Shown in pieces: positions 9,396-18,851 of a DNA stretch of 64,000 bases. Source of the stretch: Burkholderia pyrrocinia (lineage in GTDB: Bacteria > Pseudomonadota > Gammaproteobacteria > Burkholderiales > Burkholderiaceae). The notes beneath the pieces were generated by a model, which saw only the letters and a list, made by a program, of their open reading frames with translations, had not been told where the DNA came from and did no database searches. The stretch is taken from the NCBI RefSeq assembly GCF_001028665.1, contig NZ_CP011504.1, positions 124,001-188,000 on the forward strand. The letters run 5' to 3'. The translations under genes and the position numbers were made by a program. The first letter of the stretch is position 1. Each line of letters starts with the position of its first letter.

Positions 9396-10382
9396 ATGGC
9401 TAAGCCCGCAAAGCGCGTTGCCGTCACCGGCGCCGCAGGTCAAATCGCTTACTCCCTGCTGTTCCGCATCGCGAACGGCGACCTGCTCGGCAAGGACCAG
9501 CCGGTCATCCTGCAACTGCTCGACCTCCCGCAAGCCCAAGCCGCCGTCAAAGGCGTCGTGATGGAACTCGACGATTGCGCGTTCCCGCTGCTCGCGGGCG
9601 TCGTGATCACCGACGATCCGAAGGTTGCATTCAAGGATGCAGACGTCGCGCTGCTGGTCGGTGCACGTCCGCGCTCGAAGGGCATGGAGCGCAAGGACCT
9701 GCTGTCGGCGAACGCCGAAATCTTCACGGTTCAGGGCGCTGCGCTGAACGAAGTCGCGAGCCGCGACGTGAAGGTGCTGGTCGTCGGCAACCCGGCGAAC
9801 ACGAACGCGTACATCGCGATGAAGTCGGCACCGGACCTGCCGAAGAAGAACTTCACGGCCATGCTGCGCCTCGACCACAACCGCGCGCTGTCGCAACTCG
9901 CCGCCAAGTCGGGCAAGCCGGTCGCATCGATCGAGAAGCTCGCCGTGTGGGGCAACCACTCGCCGACGATGTACCCGGACTTCCGCTTCGCGACCGCCGA
10001 AGGCGAATCGATGCTGAAGCTGATCAACGACGACGTGTGGAACCGCGACACGTTCATCCCGACCGTCGGCAAGCGCGGCGCGGCGATCATCGAAGCGCGC
10101 GGCCTGTCGTCGGCAGCGTCGGCAGCCAACGCGGCGATCGACCACGTCCGTGACTGGGTGCTCGGCACGAACGGCAAGTGGGTCACGATGGGCATCCCGT
10201 CGGACGGCTCGTACGGCATCCCCGAAGACATCATCTACGGCGTGCCGGTCGTTTGCGAAAACGGCGAGTACAAGCGCGTCGAAGGCCTGGAAATCGACGC
10301 GTTCTCGCGCGAGAAGATGGACGGCACGCTGGCCGAGCTGCTCGAAGAGCGCGACGGCGTCGCCCACCTGCTGAAGAACTAA
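9396..10382 (+). CDS. mdh: Malate dehydrogenase
   Basis: A 328-residue NAD-dependent malate dehydrogenase of the cytosolic/animal-like clade used by many beta-proteobacteria. The Rossmann motif [12 protein letters not shown] is at residues 9-20, and catalytic His188 lies in [11 protein letters not shown]. The start has CTGGAG upstream. It is the first gene of the plus-strand half of the TCA cluster and is driven by the promoter at 9183-9211. Confidence 0.97.
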
Positions 10383-10423
10383 ATCCGGCACCGCGACGGG
10401 CAGCCTCCGGGCAGCCCGTCAAC

Positions 10424-10449
10424 GCAGGGCCGGCGCACGCCGGCCCTGC
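10424..10449. other. GC-rich hairpin downstream of mdh
   Basis: An 11-bp perfect stem (GCAGGGCCGGC / GCCGGCCCTGC) with a four-base loop lies 42 bp after the mdh stop. There is no T-run, so it is more likely an mRNA-stabilising or attenuating hairpin than a full terminator. Confidence 0.4.
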
Positions 10450-10561
10450 CGCCCGATCCGATCCGGGCACGTTTTGCCGCCTCGTGCGCACCGCGCACCG
10501 GCCCAGAACGCGCCCGAATCCGATTTTCGCCACGTTGACCCGCTTCCCTGACGTAGAAGAG

Positions 10562-11569
10562 ATGGCCGCGCTCACTCCTGCACAAGTGCTGTACGACGGG
10601 GCGTCCCCGCCCGCGATCCTGCCATGCTGCGATCACTACGCGGGCAGCGAGAAGCTGATGCGCAAGTCGCTCGCGCTGCAGGCCGAAACGGGCCCCGTAT
10701 TCGACATCACGTTCGACTGCGAGGACGGCGCGGCCGTCGGCCAGGAAGCCGCGCACGCGGCACTCGTCGCCGAACTGCTCGGCAGCGCCGAGAACCGCTT
10801 CGGCCGCGTCGGCGTCCGGATCCACGACTTTTCCCACCCGCACTGGCGCGACGATGTCCGCATCGTGCTGCGCGCCGCGCGCGCACCCGCCTACATCACG
10901 CTCCCGAAGATCGCGAACGCCGCCGACGCCGCCGAAATGGCCGCGTTCATCGAAGGCGCGCGCCGCGAGCTCGGCATCGCGCAGCCGATCCCGGTCGACG
11001 TGCTGGTCGAGACGCACGGCGCGCTCGCGCAGGCGGCCGCCCTCGCCGCGCTGCCGATGGTCGGCACGCTGAGCTTCGGTCTGATGGATTTCGTCTCCGC
11101 GCACCACGGCGCGATTCCCGATTCCGCGATGCGCTCGCCCGGCCAGTTCGAACACCCGCTGGTGCGCCGCGCGAAGCTGGAAATCGCCGCGGCCTGCCAC
11201 GCGCACGGCAAGACGCCGTCGCACAACGTGACGACCGAGGTGCGCGACATGAGCGTCGTCGCCGCCGATGCGCACCGTGCGCGCGACGAATTCGCGTTCA
11301 CGCGGATGTGGAGCATCCACCCCGCGCAGATCCACCCGATCGTCGACGCCTTCGCGCCGCGCACCGACGAGGTTGCGCTGGCCGCCGAGATCCTGCTGGC
11401 CGCGCAGGCCGCCGACTGGGGTCCGACGCGCCACGGTGATACGCTGCACGATCGCGCGAGCTATCGCTATTACTGGTCGGTGCTGCGCCGCGCGCGGGCC
11501 ACCGGCCAGCCCGTACCGGCCGAGGCCGCGCCGCTGTTCGGCCCGGCCGCCGCGGGCGACGTGCAGTGA
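10562..11569 (+). CDS. HpcH/HpaI aldolase / citrate lyase beta-like CoA ester lyase
   Basis: A 335-residue protein of the CitE-like branch of the HpcH/HpaI TIM-barrel superfamily, whose members cleave malyl-CoA, citramalyl-CoA or citryl-CoA. Typical features are FDITFDCEDGAAVGQE near residue 45 (metal-binding acidic residues), VDVLVETHGAL in mid-protein and WSIHPAQIHPIVDAF near the end. The start at 10562 follows GAAGAG; an in-frame TTG ten codons earlier is a weaker alternative. It lies 179 bp after mdh in a TCA cluster, so a malyl-CoA or citryl-CoA-type reaction is plausible. The true substrate is not predictable. Confidence 0.82.
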   Translation: MAALTPAQVLYDGASPPAILPCCDHYAGSEKLMRKSLALQAETGPVFDITFDCEDGAAVGQEAAHAALVAELLGSAENRFGRVGVRIHDFSHPHWRDDVRIVLRAARAPAYITLPKIANAADAAEMAAFIEGARRELGIAQPIPVDVLVETHGALAQAAALAALPMVGTLSFGLMDFVSAHHGAIPDSAMRSPGQFEHPLVRRAKLEIAAACHAHGKTPSHNVTTEVRDMSVVAADAHRARDEFAFTRMWSIHPAQIHPIVDAFAPRTDEVALAAEILLAAQAADWGPTRHGDTLHDRASYRYYWSVLRRARATGQPVPAEAAPLFGPAAAGDVQ

Positions 11570-11800
11570 GCGCGCGCCGCCGCGCCGATACACGAGTTTC
11601 ATGCATTCACCGAGGCGCGAACCGGGCAAAGGTTTGCGAAACGACAAAAAACGTAACGGAGCCCGAAAACCTGATGTATGCGCGACCAAATAGGCGAAAA
11701 TAGCGGCCGCTGCGCGCTTTCGGGGCGCGTGCAGTTTCAAACCGGCCGGCAGCTTCGATTGCCGGCCCTTGTCAACTGACTATCGAAAGGTTCTGACTCC

Positions 11801-12316
11801 ATGAAGAAACTCCTGATCGCTACCGCTATCGGCGCCTTGTCCGCCACGATGCTGGTGTCGGCTCCGAGCGCGTTTGCCCAGGGTACGGCCACCACGACCG
11901 CGAAGAAAGCCACGGCCAAGCGCCCGGCGCCGGCCAAGCGCATCATCCCGCGCAGCAAGAAGGCACAGGCGCGTGCCGCCGCCAAGGTCGATACGGTACC
12001 GGAAGGCGCGGTCAAGTGGGCCTGTAAGGAAGGCCTGTCGTTCGACCTCGCCGGCGACATGAAGCGCGACCAGGTCGTCACGGTTCACTGGGCGAAGAAA
12101 AACTACAAGCTGCCGCGTCAGGCCACGACGACGGGCGCCGACACGTTCTACGATCCGGCAGCGGGCTTCAAGCTGGTCGTGATCCCGACCAAGGCGATGC
12201 TGTTCTCCGACGCGAACGGCGGCGAGCGCCTCGCAGACGAATGCGTGACGCCGGAAATGGCGCAAGGCACGCCGGCACCGACGCAGTCGAACGAGCTGAA
12301 GCCGGCAACGAACTAA
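11801..12316 (+). CDS. Secreted protein with possible MliC-like lysozyme-inhibitor domain
   Basis: A 171-residue protein with a clear signal peptide ([20 protein letters not shown], cleavage after AFA-Q near residue 26). A Lys/Ala/Arg-rich linker follows at about 30-62, and then a compact domain at about 68-150 flanked by Cys75 and Cys148. The domain pattern (WACKEG, then [12 protein letters not shown] and a final KAMLFSD) resembles the MliC/PliC inhibitors of C-type lysozyme. The canonical Ser and Lys of their inhibitory loop are not exactly conserved. The lysozyme-inhibitor idea is an inference from pattern. It would act in the periplasm or outside the cell. Confidence 0.55.
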   Translation: MKKLLIATAIGALSATMLVSAPSAFAQGTATTTAKKATAKRPAPAKRIIPRSKKAQARAAAKVDTVPEGAVKWACKEGLSFDLAGDMKRDQVVTVHWAKKNYKLPRQATTTGADTFYDPAAGFKLVVIPTKAMLFSDANGGERLADECVTPEMAQGTPAPTQSNELKPATN

Positions 12317-12338
12317 GCACGTTCCCCCCGGCCCCTCG

Positions 12339-13790
12339 ATGTCCGCCCCGGTCTCCAACGTCCGCCCTGCTCCGGATACGGTACTCGTCGATATCGTCGA
12401 CTATGTGCTGAACACCGGCATCGACAGCGCGCTCGCGCTGGAGACGGCGCGTCATTGCCTGATCGACACGCTCGGATGCGGACTCGAGGCGCTGTCCTAC
12501 CCTGCCTGCACCAAGCTGCTCGGCCCCGTCGTGCCCGGCACGATCGTGCCGAACGGCGCGAAGGTGCCCGGCACGTCCTTCCAGCTCGATCCCGTCCAGG
12601 CCGCGTTCGGCATCGGCGCGATGATCCGCTGGCTGGACTTCAACGACACCTGGCTCGCCGCCGAATGGGGTCATCCGTCCGACAATCTCGGCGGAATCCT
12701 GGCGACGGCCGACTGGCTCTCCCGCACGGCCGTCGCGGCCGGCCGGAAGCCGCTCCTGATGCGCGACGTGCTCGTCGCGATGATCCAGGCCCACGAGATC
12801 CAGGGCTGCCTCGCACTCGAGAATTCGTTCAACGCGGTCGGGCTCGACCACGTGCTGCTCGTGAAGGTCGCGTCGACAGCCGTCGTCGGCCGGCTGCTCG
12901 GGCTCACGCGCGACGAGCTGATCAACGCGGTGTCCAACGCGTTCGTCGACGGCCACGCGCTGCGCACCTACCGCCACGCGCCGAACACCGGCTCGCGCAA
13001 GTCGTGGGCGGCCGGCGATGCCACGTCCCGCGCGGTGCGCCTCGCGCTGATCGCGAAAACCGGCGAAATGGGCTACCCGTCGGCGCTCACCGCGAAGACC
13101 TGGGGCTTCTACGACGTACTCTTCAACGGGCAGCCGTTCCGCTTCCAGCGCCCGTACGGCACGTACGTGATGGAGAACGTGCTGTTCAAGATCGCGTTCC
13201 CCGCCGAATTCCATGCGCAGACGGCCGCCGAGGCCGCGCTGCAGCTGCACGCGCAGCTCGCCGCGGCGGGCCGCACGACCGACGAGATCGGCCGGATCAC
13301 GATCCGCACGCATGCGGCCGCGATCCGCATCATCGACAAGCAGGGCCCGCTCGCCAATCCGGCCGACCGCGACCACTGCATCCAGTACATGGTCGCCGTG
13401 CCGCTGCTGTTCGGCCGGCTGACCGCGGCCGACTATGAAGATTCGGCCGCAGCGGACCCACGCATCGACGCGCTGCGCGCGAAAACCGTGTGCGTCGAGG
13501 ATCCGCAGTTCACGAAGGATTACCACGATCCGGACAAGCGATCGATCGCGAATGCGCTGACGATCGAATTCACGGACGGATCGAAGCTTGCCGAAGTGGT
13601 GGTCGAGTATCCGATAGGCCACAAGCGACGCCGCGCGGACGGCATCCCGCTGCTGGTCGAGAAGTTCCGGACCAACCTCGCCCGCCGCTTCCCGGCAAAG
13701 CAGCAACAAGCGATTCTCGACGTGTCGCTGGACCAGGCAAAGCTCGAAGCGATGCCGGTCGATGAGTACGTCGACTTGTATGTGATATAG
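12339..13790 (+). CDS. MmgE/PrpD family protein (2-methylcitrate dehydratase-like)
   Basis: A 483-residue protein of the MmgE/PrpD family. It shows [15 protein letters not shown] near residue 38, the conserved [19 protein letters not shown] segment near 105, and a C-terminal [11 protein letters not shown] region. PrpD enzymes dehydrate 2-methylcitrate without an iron-sulfur cluster. No prpB, prpC or prpR is nearby; instead it lies between a CoA lyase and acnA. It may therefore be a side-activity aconitase-like dehydratase of the TCA cluster, or carry out propionate catabolism in trans. It starts 22 bp after the secreted protein gene with no obvious ribosome-binding site. Confidence 0.85.
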   Translation: MSAPVSNVRPAPDTVLVDIVDYVLNTGIDSALALETARHCLIDTLGCGLEALSYPACTKLLGPVVPGTIVPNGAKVPGTSFQLDPVQAAFGIGAMIRWLDFNDTWLAAEWGHPSDNLGGILATADWLSRTAVAAGRKPLLMRDVLVAMIQAHEIQGCLALENSFNAVGLDHVLLVKVASTAVVGRLLGLTRDELINAVSNAFVDGHALRTYRHAPNTGSRKSWAAGDATSRAVRLALIAKTGEMGYPSALTAKTWGFYDVLFNGQPFRFQRPYGTYVMENVLFKIAFPAEFHAQTAAEAALQLHAQLAAAGRTTDEIGRITIRTHAAAIRIIDKQGPLANPADRDHCIQYMVAVPLLFGRLTAADYEDSAAADPRIDALRAKTVCVEDPQFTKDYHDPDKRSIANALTIEFTDGSKLAEVVVEYPIGHKRRRADGIPLLVEKFRTNLARRFPAKQQQAILDVSLDQAKLEAMPVDEYVDLYVI

Positions 13791-14074
13791 GGGGCTGTTT
13801 GCGGATGAAACGTACATGCGAATGCCCCAAATCGGTCGCAGGACAAGAAGTGAGGAGCGCCGTTTGGCCGTGCCAAACAAGAGACGAACGACGCCGTCAT
13901 GCGGCCGATTTGGGGCATTCCCGTGGAATAAAATTTAAGTTTGGGGTTGCCCCGAGAAAGGCCGCTCGCTGCGTCACGCTCCTTGCGAATACGTCCAGTA
14001 TTCGCTGCGTCGCAGTCCTTGCGAGCGGCCTTTCTCGGGGCAACGCATGCACGTTTCATCCGCAAACAGCCCCC
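13791..14074. repeat. Cloverleaf-like nested inverted repeat element
   Basis: A closed element with three stems. The outer stem joins 13791-13820 to 14045-14074 (30 bp with one mismatch, beginning GGGGCTGTTTGCGGATGAAA). Inner stem 1 joins 13821-13840 to 13900-13919, the arms starting AATGCCCCAAATCGG. Inner stem 2 joins 13946-13969 to 14021-14044, starting GTTGCCCCGAGAAAGG, and contains a small hairpin GCGAATAC/GTATTCGC. The element starts immediately after the prpD stop codon and ends 53 bp before acnA. It has no coding capacity of its own. It looks like a dispersed intergenic repeat; its movement or folding function is unknown. Confidence 0.85.
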
Positions 14075-14126
14075 TGGTCATCTACAGGACTCTTTGTTTC
14101 CTAGCCTTAAACCCAGGAAAATCACC

Positions 14127-16844
14127 ATGGCCCACAATCTCCACAAGACCCTCAAGGAATTCGACAGCGGTTCCGGCAAAGGCAAGTTCTACTCGCTGCC
14201 GCAACTCGGCAAGGAGCTGAAGACGAAGATCGAACGCCTGCCGGTGTCGATCCGTATCGTGCTCGAGTCCGTGCTGCGCAACTACGACGGCAAGAAAATC
14301 ACCGAAGAGCACATCGAGCAGCTCGCGAACTGGAAGCCGACCGCGAAGCGCGTCGACGAGATTCCGTTCGTGGTGTCGCGCGTCGTGCTGCAGGACTTCA
14401 CGGGCGTGCCGCTGCTCGCCGACATCGCGGCCATGCGCGGCGTCGCCGAGCGCACGGGCAAGAACCCGAAGAAGATCGAGCCGCTGGTCCCGGTCGATCT
14501 CGTCGTCGACCACTCGGTGCAGATCGACTACTTCCGCCAGAAGGACGCGCTCGACCTGAACATGAAACTGGAATTCCAGCGCAACAACGAGCGCTACCAG
14601 TTCATGAAGTGGGGCATGCAGGCCTTCGACACGTTCAAGGTCGTGCCGCCGGGCGTCGGCATCGTCCACCAGGTGAACCTCGAATACCTCGCGCGCGGCG
14701 TCCACAAGAAGGCGGACGGCGGCGACACCGTGTACTACCCGGATACCCTCGTCGGCACGGACAGCCACACGACGATGATCAACGGCATCGGCGTGGTCGG
14801 CTGGGGCGTCGGCGGCATCGAGGCCGAAGCAGGCATGCTCGGCCAGCCGGTGTACTTCCTGACGCCGGACGTCGTCGGCGTCGAGCTGAAGGGCAAGCTG
14901 CGCGAAGGCGTGACGGCCACCGACCTGGTACTGACGATCACCGAAATGCTGCGCAAGGAGAAGGTCGTCGGCAAGTTCGTCGAATTCTTCGGCGAAGGCA
15001 CGAAGTCGCTGTCGCTGCCGGACCGCGCAACGATCGGCAACATGGCGCCGGAATACGGCGCGACGATGGGCTTCTTCCCGGTCGACGAAAAGACGATCGA
15101 CTACTTCGAAGGCACCGGCCGCACGAAGGCGGAAATCGCCGCGTTCGAAAACTACTTCAAGGCGCAGAAGCTGTTCGGCATCCCGAAGGCCGGCGACATC
15201 GACTACACGAAGACGGTGACGCTGGATCTCGCGACGGTCGCACCGTCGCTGGCCGGCCCGAAGCGCCCGCAGGACCGCATCGAGATCGGCAACGTCAAGT
15301 CGACGTTCACCGACCTGTTCTCGAAGCCGGTCGCGGACAACGGCTTCGCGAAGAAGGCGGACGACCTGAACACGCAATACACGACGAGCAACGGCGTCGA
15401 CGTGAAGAACGGCGACGTGCTGATCGCCGCGATCACGTCGTGCACGAACACGTCGAACCCGAGCGTGCTGCTGGCCGCCGGCCTGCTCGCGAAGAAGGCG
15501 GTCGAAGCCGGCCTGACCGTCGCGCCGCACATCAAGACGTCGCTCGCGCCGGGATCGCGCATCGTCACCGAGTACCTGACGAAAACGGGCCTGCTGCCCT
15601 ACCTGTCGAAGCTCGGCTTCGAAGTCGCGGCCTACGGCTGCACGACCTGTATCGGCAACGCGGGCGACCTGACGCCGGAACTGAACGAAGCGATCACGAA
15701 GAACGACATCGTCGCGGCAGCCGTGCTGTCGGGCAACCGTAACTTCGAAGCGCGGATCCACCCGAACATCCGCGCGAACTTCCTCGCGTCGCCGCCGCTC
15801 GTCGTCGCGTACGCGATCGCCGGCAACATCACGCGCGACCTGATGACCGAGCCGGTCGGCAAGGGCAAGGGCGGCCGCGACATCTACCTCGGCGACATCT
15901 GGCCGACGAGCGATGAAATCCACGCGCTGCTCAAGTTCGCGCTCGATCCGAAGAAGTTCGAGGACAACTACGCGAAGCTGACCAAGAAGGGCGACCTCTG
16001 GAGCAAGATCGAGGGCGAATCGGGCCAGGTCTACGACTGGCCGAAGTCGACGTACATCGCGGAGCCGCCGTTCTTCGGCAACGACTTCTCGATGGAACCG
16101 GCCGCTTCGATCCCGTCGGTCAAGGGCGCGCGCGCACTGGGCATCTTCGGTGACTCGGTCACGACCGACCACATCAGCCCGGCAGGCTCGATCAAGGAAG
16201 ACTCGCCGGCAGGCAAGTGGCTGAAGGAAAACGGCGTGCAGAAGGCCGACTTCAACAGCTACGGCTCGCGCCGCGGCAATCACGACGTGATGATGCGCGG
16301 CACGTTCGCGAACGTCCGGATCAAGAACCTGATGATCCCGGTGAAGGCAGACGGCACGCGCGTCGAAGGCGGCCTGACGATCCACCAGCCGAGCGGCGAG
16401 CAGCAGTCGATCTATGACGCGGCGATGGAGTACATCGCCGCCGACACGCCGACCGTCGTGTTCGCGGGCGAAGAGTACGGCACGGGCTCGTCGCGCGACT
16501 GGGCCGCGAAGGGCACGCAACTGCTCGGCGTGAAGGCCGTGATCGCACGCAGCTTCGAACGCATCCACCGTTCGAACCTGGTCGGCATGGGCGTGCTGCC
16601 GCTGCAGTTCAAGGGCTCGGACAGCGTCCAGTCGCTCGGCATCACCGGCGACGAGACGTACGACATCGAAGGCCTCGGCGACGACTTCAAGCCGCAGCAG
16701 GACGTCACGCTCGTGATCAACCGCAAGAACGGCGAAACGCAGCGCGTGCAGGTGCTGCTGCGCATCGATACGCCGATCGAAGTCGACTACTACAAGCACG
16801 GCGGTATCCTGCCGTTCGTGCTGCGCTCGCTGCTCGCAGCGTAA
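14127..16844 (+). CDS. acnA: Aconitate hydratase A
   Basis: A 905-residue AcnA/IRP-type aconitase interconverting citrate and isocitrate. The 4Fe-4S ligands are Cys439 ([11 protein letters not shown]), Cys505 and Cys508 (YGCTTCIGN). The start ATG at 14127 follows AGGAAA and gives the normal length; longer in-frame readings run into the repeat element and are artefacts. The swivel domain is intact ([14 protein letters not shown] near residue 790). It is the last plus-strand gene of the TCA cluster and ends 58 bp before a strong terminator. Confidence 0.97.
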   Translation: MAHNLHKTLKEFDSGSGKGKFYSLPQLGKELKTKIERLPVSIRIVLESVLRNYDGKKITEEHIEQLANWKPTAKRVDEIPFVVSRVVLQDFTGVPLLADIAAMRGVAERTGKNPKKIEPLVPVDLVVDHSVQIDYFRQKDALDLNMKLEFQRNNERYQFMKWGMQAFDTFKVVPPGVGIVHQVNLEYLARGVHKKADGGDTVYYPDTLVGTDSHTTMINGIGVVGWGVGGIEAEAGMLGQPVYFLTPDVVGVELKGKLREGVTATDLVLTITEMLRKEKVVGKFVEFFGEGTKSLSLPDRATIGNMAPEYGATMGFFPVDEKTIDYFEGTGRTKAEIAAFENYFKAQKLFGIPKAGDIDYTKTVTLDLATVAPSLAGPKRPQDRIEIGNVKSTFTDLFSKPVADNGFAKKADDLNTQYTTSNGVDVKNGDVLIAAITSCTNTSNPSVLLAAGLLAKKAVEAGLTVAPHIKTSLAPGSRIVTEYLTKTGLLPYLSKLGFEVAAYGCTTCIGNAGDLTPELNEAITKNDIVAAAVLSGNRNFEARIHPNIRANFLASPPLVVAYAIAGNITRDLMTEPVGKGKGGRDIYLGDIWPTSDEIHALLKFALDPKKFEDNYAKLTKKGDLWSKIEGESGQVYDWPKSTYIAEPPFFGNDFSMEPAASIPSVKGARALGIFGDSVTTDHISPAGSIKEDSPAGKWLKENGVQKADFNSYGSRRGNHDVMMRGTFANVRIKNLMIPVKADGTRVEGGLTIHQPSGEQQSIYDAAMEYIAADTPTVVFAGEEYGTGSSRDWAAKGTQLLGVKAVIARSFERIHRSNLVGMGVLPLQFKGSDSVQSLGITGDETYDIEGLGDDFKPQQDVTLVINRKNGETQRVQVLLRIDTPIEVDYYKHGGILPFVLRSLLAA

Positions 16845-16901
16845 GCGCCCTGCTTTTGCAGGTGCCGCAGCCGCCTCGCGGCGGTTGCGGCCGATTTGGA
16901 T

Positions 16902-16928
16902 GCCCGACCTCGTGTCGGGCTTTTTTTT
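16902..16928 (+). terminator. Intrinsic terminator of acnA
   Basis: A GCCCGAC/GTCGGGC stem with a five-base loop is followed by eight T residues. A further GC-rich hairpin (GCCGCAGCCGCC with GGCGGTTGCGGC) lies just upstream. Confidence 0.85.
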
Positions 16929-16967
16929 CCTGCGCGCGTTACGCGATGTTGCCGATTGCCCGGCGCG

Positions 16968-17405
16968 TCACGCCGCCTTGTCGCCGCGCGCCTTCGCGCC
17001 GCCCCCCGCGCCTCGTGCGTTCTTCTTCAGATGCGTGCGGTTGTATTCGATCGCCGCGCGCACGAGGGTCTTCAGCGCCCGCTTGTCGATCCGGTCGCCT
17101 TCGAAGAAGTCGATCGCGCGCCGCGCATTGCCGTCGAGGCCGTCATTGAACAGCCCGCCGGGATCGGGCAGATGCGCGCCGTGCATGAAGGTCAGCTTCA
17201 CCTTGCCCTTGTGCGCGTTCGCGACCGCGATCATCCCGTCGCACGACCACACGGGGCTGCCCATCCATTTCCAGTCCTCGACGATGCCGTCGTCGGCCGC
17301 GAGGATCGTCTGACGAAGGTCGGCGAACAGCGGGCCGCGCCAGTCGGCGATGCCGGCGATCAGCGCGTCGATGCGCGCCGACGGTTGCAGGTCAGTTGCA
17401 CTCAT
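16968..17405 (-). CDS. DUF1801 family protein
   Basis: A 145-residue protein of the DUF1801 (YdhG/YjbR-like) family. Conserved motifs include the DWRGPLFADLRQTI opening, WKWMGSPVWSCDGM and HGAHLPDPGGLFNDGL. It has a Lys/Gly/Ala-rich tail. Its start codon overlaps the stop of the SRPBCC gene by four bases, so the two are translationally coupled. The function of the family is not established; members often occur next to SRPBCC and ArsR genes, as here. Confidence 0.82.
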   Translation of the reverse strand: MSATDLQPSARIDALIAGIADWRGPLFADLRQTILAADDGIVEDWKWMGSPVWSCDGMIAVANAHKGKVKLTFMHGAHLPDPGGLFNDGLDGNARRAIDFFEGDRIDKRALKTLVRAAIEYNRTHLKKNARGAGGGAKARGDKAA

Positions 17406-17833
17406 GCGCGGGCCTCCGTGCCTTCGTCAGGCCGGGCCAGCACCTGTTCGAGCGACTCGAAGAACCCGACCCAGCCGTGCTGTGCGCCGCGGTACGCCTG
17501 CTCCTGATCCGCGCGGAAGCCGACCTGCTCCATGCGCAGGTGCGTGCCGGCCGGCGTCGGCGTCAGTGTCCACGTGACGACGCTTTCGAGGCCGTACGCA
17601 GCCCACGTGTAGGACAGCGCGCGCTGCGGCTCGATCGTCAGGACCGTGCAGTCGACCGAGCCCCAGTCCGCGCGGAAGCTGAAGGCGCGGCCCGCGACAG
17701 GCTCGAAGTCACTCTTCATCAGCCACGCCTCGATCAGGTGCGGTTGCGTGAGCGCGCGCCAGATCTTCTCCGGCGGATGAGGGAGCTCCCGTTCGACGAC
17801 GACGGAGCGCGTTTCGGTAGTGGCTTGGTTCAT
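17402..17833 (-). CDS. SRPBCC / AHSA1 (START-like) domain protein
   Basis: A 143-residue helix-grip protein of the AHSA1 group. It begins MNQATTETRSVVVERELPHP and contains PEKIWRALTQPHLIEAWL, typical of the family, and ends with WVGFFESLEQVLAR. The ATG at 17833 is chosen over upstream starts because it gives the family length and lies four bases inside the end of the ArsR gene. It probably binds a small hydrophobic ligand. It is the middle gene of an arsR-SRPBCC-DUF1801 operon. Confidence 0.88.
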   Translation of the reverse strand: MNQATTETRSVVVERELPHPPEKIWRALTQPHLIEAWLMKSDFEPVAGRAFSFRADWGSVDCTVLTIEPQRALSYTWAAYGLESVVTWTLTPTPAGTHLRMEQVGFRADQEQAYRGAQHGWVGFFESLEQVLARPDEGTEARA

Positions 17834-18165
17834 TGATCCATCCTTCTGAGCAGATCTTCGAGGGCGTCGAACCGGTTCTGCCAAAAGCCTGCCATCTGGC
17901 TCGTCCAGTCGATCAGCGGGGTCAGCGCTTGCGGCTGCGCGCTGTAGTGCGTCTGCCGGCCTTCGTGACGGTCATTCACGAGCCCGGCCTGCTTCAGTAC
18001 GCCGAGATGCTTCGACACGGCCGGCTGCGAGACGCCCGCATGGGCCGTCAGCGCGGCAACCGTCAGCTCGCCCTCCACGCACAGCCGCTCGAAAAGCGCG
18101 CGGCGCGTCGGATCGGCAAGCGTCCTGAAAAGCATGTCGTGAGCGTTCTGCATGTCCAAATTCAT
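17830..18165 (-). CDS. ArsR family transcriptional regulator
   Basis: A roughly 111-residue winged-helix regulator. The motif LADPTRRALFERLCVEGELTV is followed by HAGVSQPAVSKHLGVLKQAG, the recognition helix, and by the wing GRQTHYSA. No metal-binding CxC is present, which fits the subgroup partnered with SRPBCC proteins rather than metal sensors. The start may be 18165 or the ATG at 18153 (MQNAHD). The palindrome at 18163-18180 overlaps the first of these, which favours 18153 or a nearly leaderless mRNA. Confidence 0.88.
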   Translation of the reverse strand: MNLDMQNAHDMLFRTLADPTRRALFERLCVEGELTVAALTAHAGVSQPAVSKHLGVLKQAGLVNDRHEGRQTHYSAQPQALTPLIDWTSQMAGFWQNRFDALEDLLRRMDQ

Positions 18166-18180
18166 AACCCGTTGGTTATG
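18163..18180. promoter_or_regulatory. Palindrome at the ArsR operon start, candidate operator
   Basis: CATAACC and GGTTATG are separated by CGTT. The perfect arms overlap the first possible ArsR start codon. Position suggests an autoregulatory site. Confidence 0.5.
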
Positions 18181-18207
18181 GATTGAAGGATATCGGCTGA
18201 TCGGCAA

Positions 18208-18851
18208 GAGTCAAGAAGGAATTTCGCGGATGCCGATGCGCGCCGCTGCTGCATGCGACGCGCTTCGCGTCGGGCGCAATCGCGCCGGAAGCGGGCTAAC
18301 CGAAGGCTTCGCGTGCCGTCGGATCACGTCTGCTTCGCCCGTCCGGATTCGAGTGTTTGCTCTAATTCGCGAAGACAGCCTTGCGTCCGAAAGCCGCCTG
18401 CAAGACTGGGCCATGCGCTGTTCCACAGTTCGGGAAACGTTTGCGATCGGCCGGCCCTGTTTTTGTGCATGCGCGAAGCGGCTCGGCCCGCGTCGCATCG
18501 TTTGACCACATAGTGCGACTCGGCCTGCGTCCACACCCGGTCGCGAAGCACGCATGCGCATGCCGGTCCGCGACGTCATCGCGCACGTTCCGGCGCTGCG
18601 ACGAACGACTCGTGCGTGCGAACGTCGCGCGTCGTCGTGCCGTCGTGTCGCGAACCGGTTCCCTCGTCGGCACCCGCCGCTCGCCGCGTTCACCGCGCGC
18701 CACGCGCGATTCCGCACGCCGATGTCAGAACTGACAGCTATGGAAACTGGCAGCTACCTGAACGGCACCGACACCCTACGCTCGTCACCGCTCGCGGCCC
18801 CACAAGGGCTGAGGGCTCCAGCAACGTCGTCTCTCCTAAAAAGGACTCCCG
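18208..18851. other. Gene-free stretch between arsR and the first sedolisin gene
   Basis: About 640 bp with no convincing gene in any frame; the open frames here have no family resemblance and unusual composition. It must hold the protease promoter. The only distinct items are the dyad at 18723-18736 and the ribosome-binding site AAAAGGA just before 18852. Confidence 0.6.
18723..18736. promoter_or_regulatory. Lux-box-like dyad upstream of the sedolisin gene
   Basis: TGTCAG and CTGACA flank AA, 116 bp before the protease start. The dyad resembles the binding sites of LuxR-type quorum-sensing regulators such as CepR. The resemblance is partial and the role is inferred. Confidence 0.3.

Noticed and set aside
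13791..14074. An insertion sequence or a tRNA-like gene.
   Set aside because: There is no transposase frame, no target duplication was found, and the arms are far longer than tRNA stems.
13941..14126. An N-terminal extension of acnA into the inverted repeat element.
   Set aside because: AcnA has its normal length from 14127, which has a ribosome-binding site; the extension is encoded by repeat stems.
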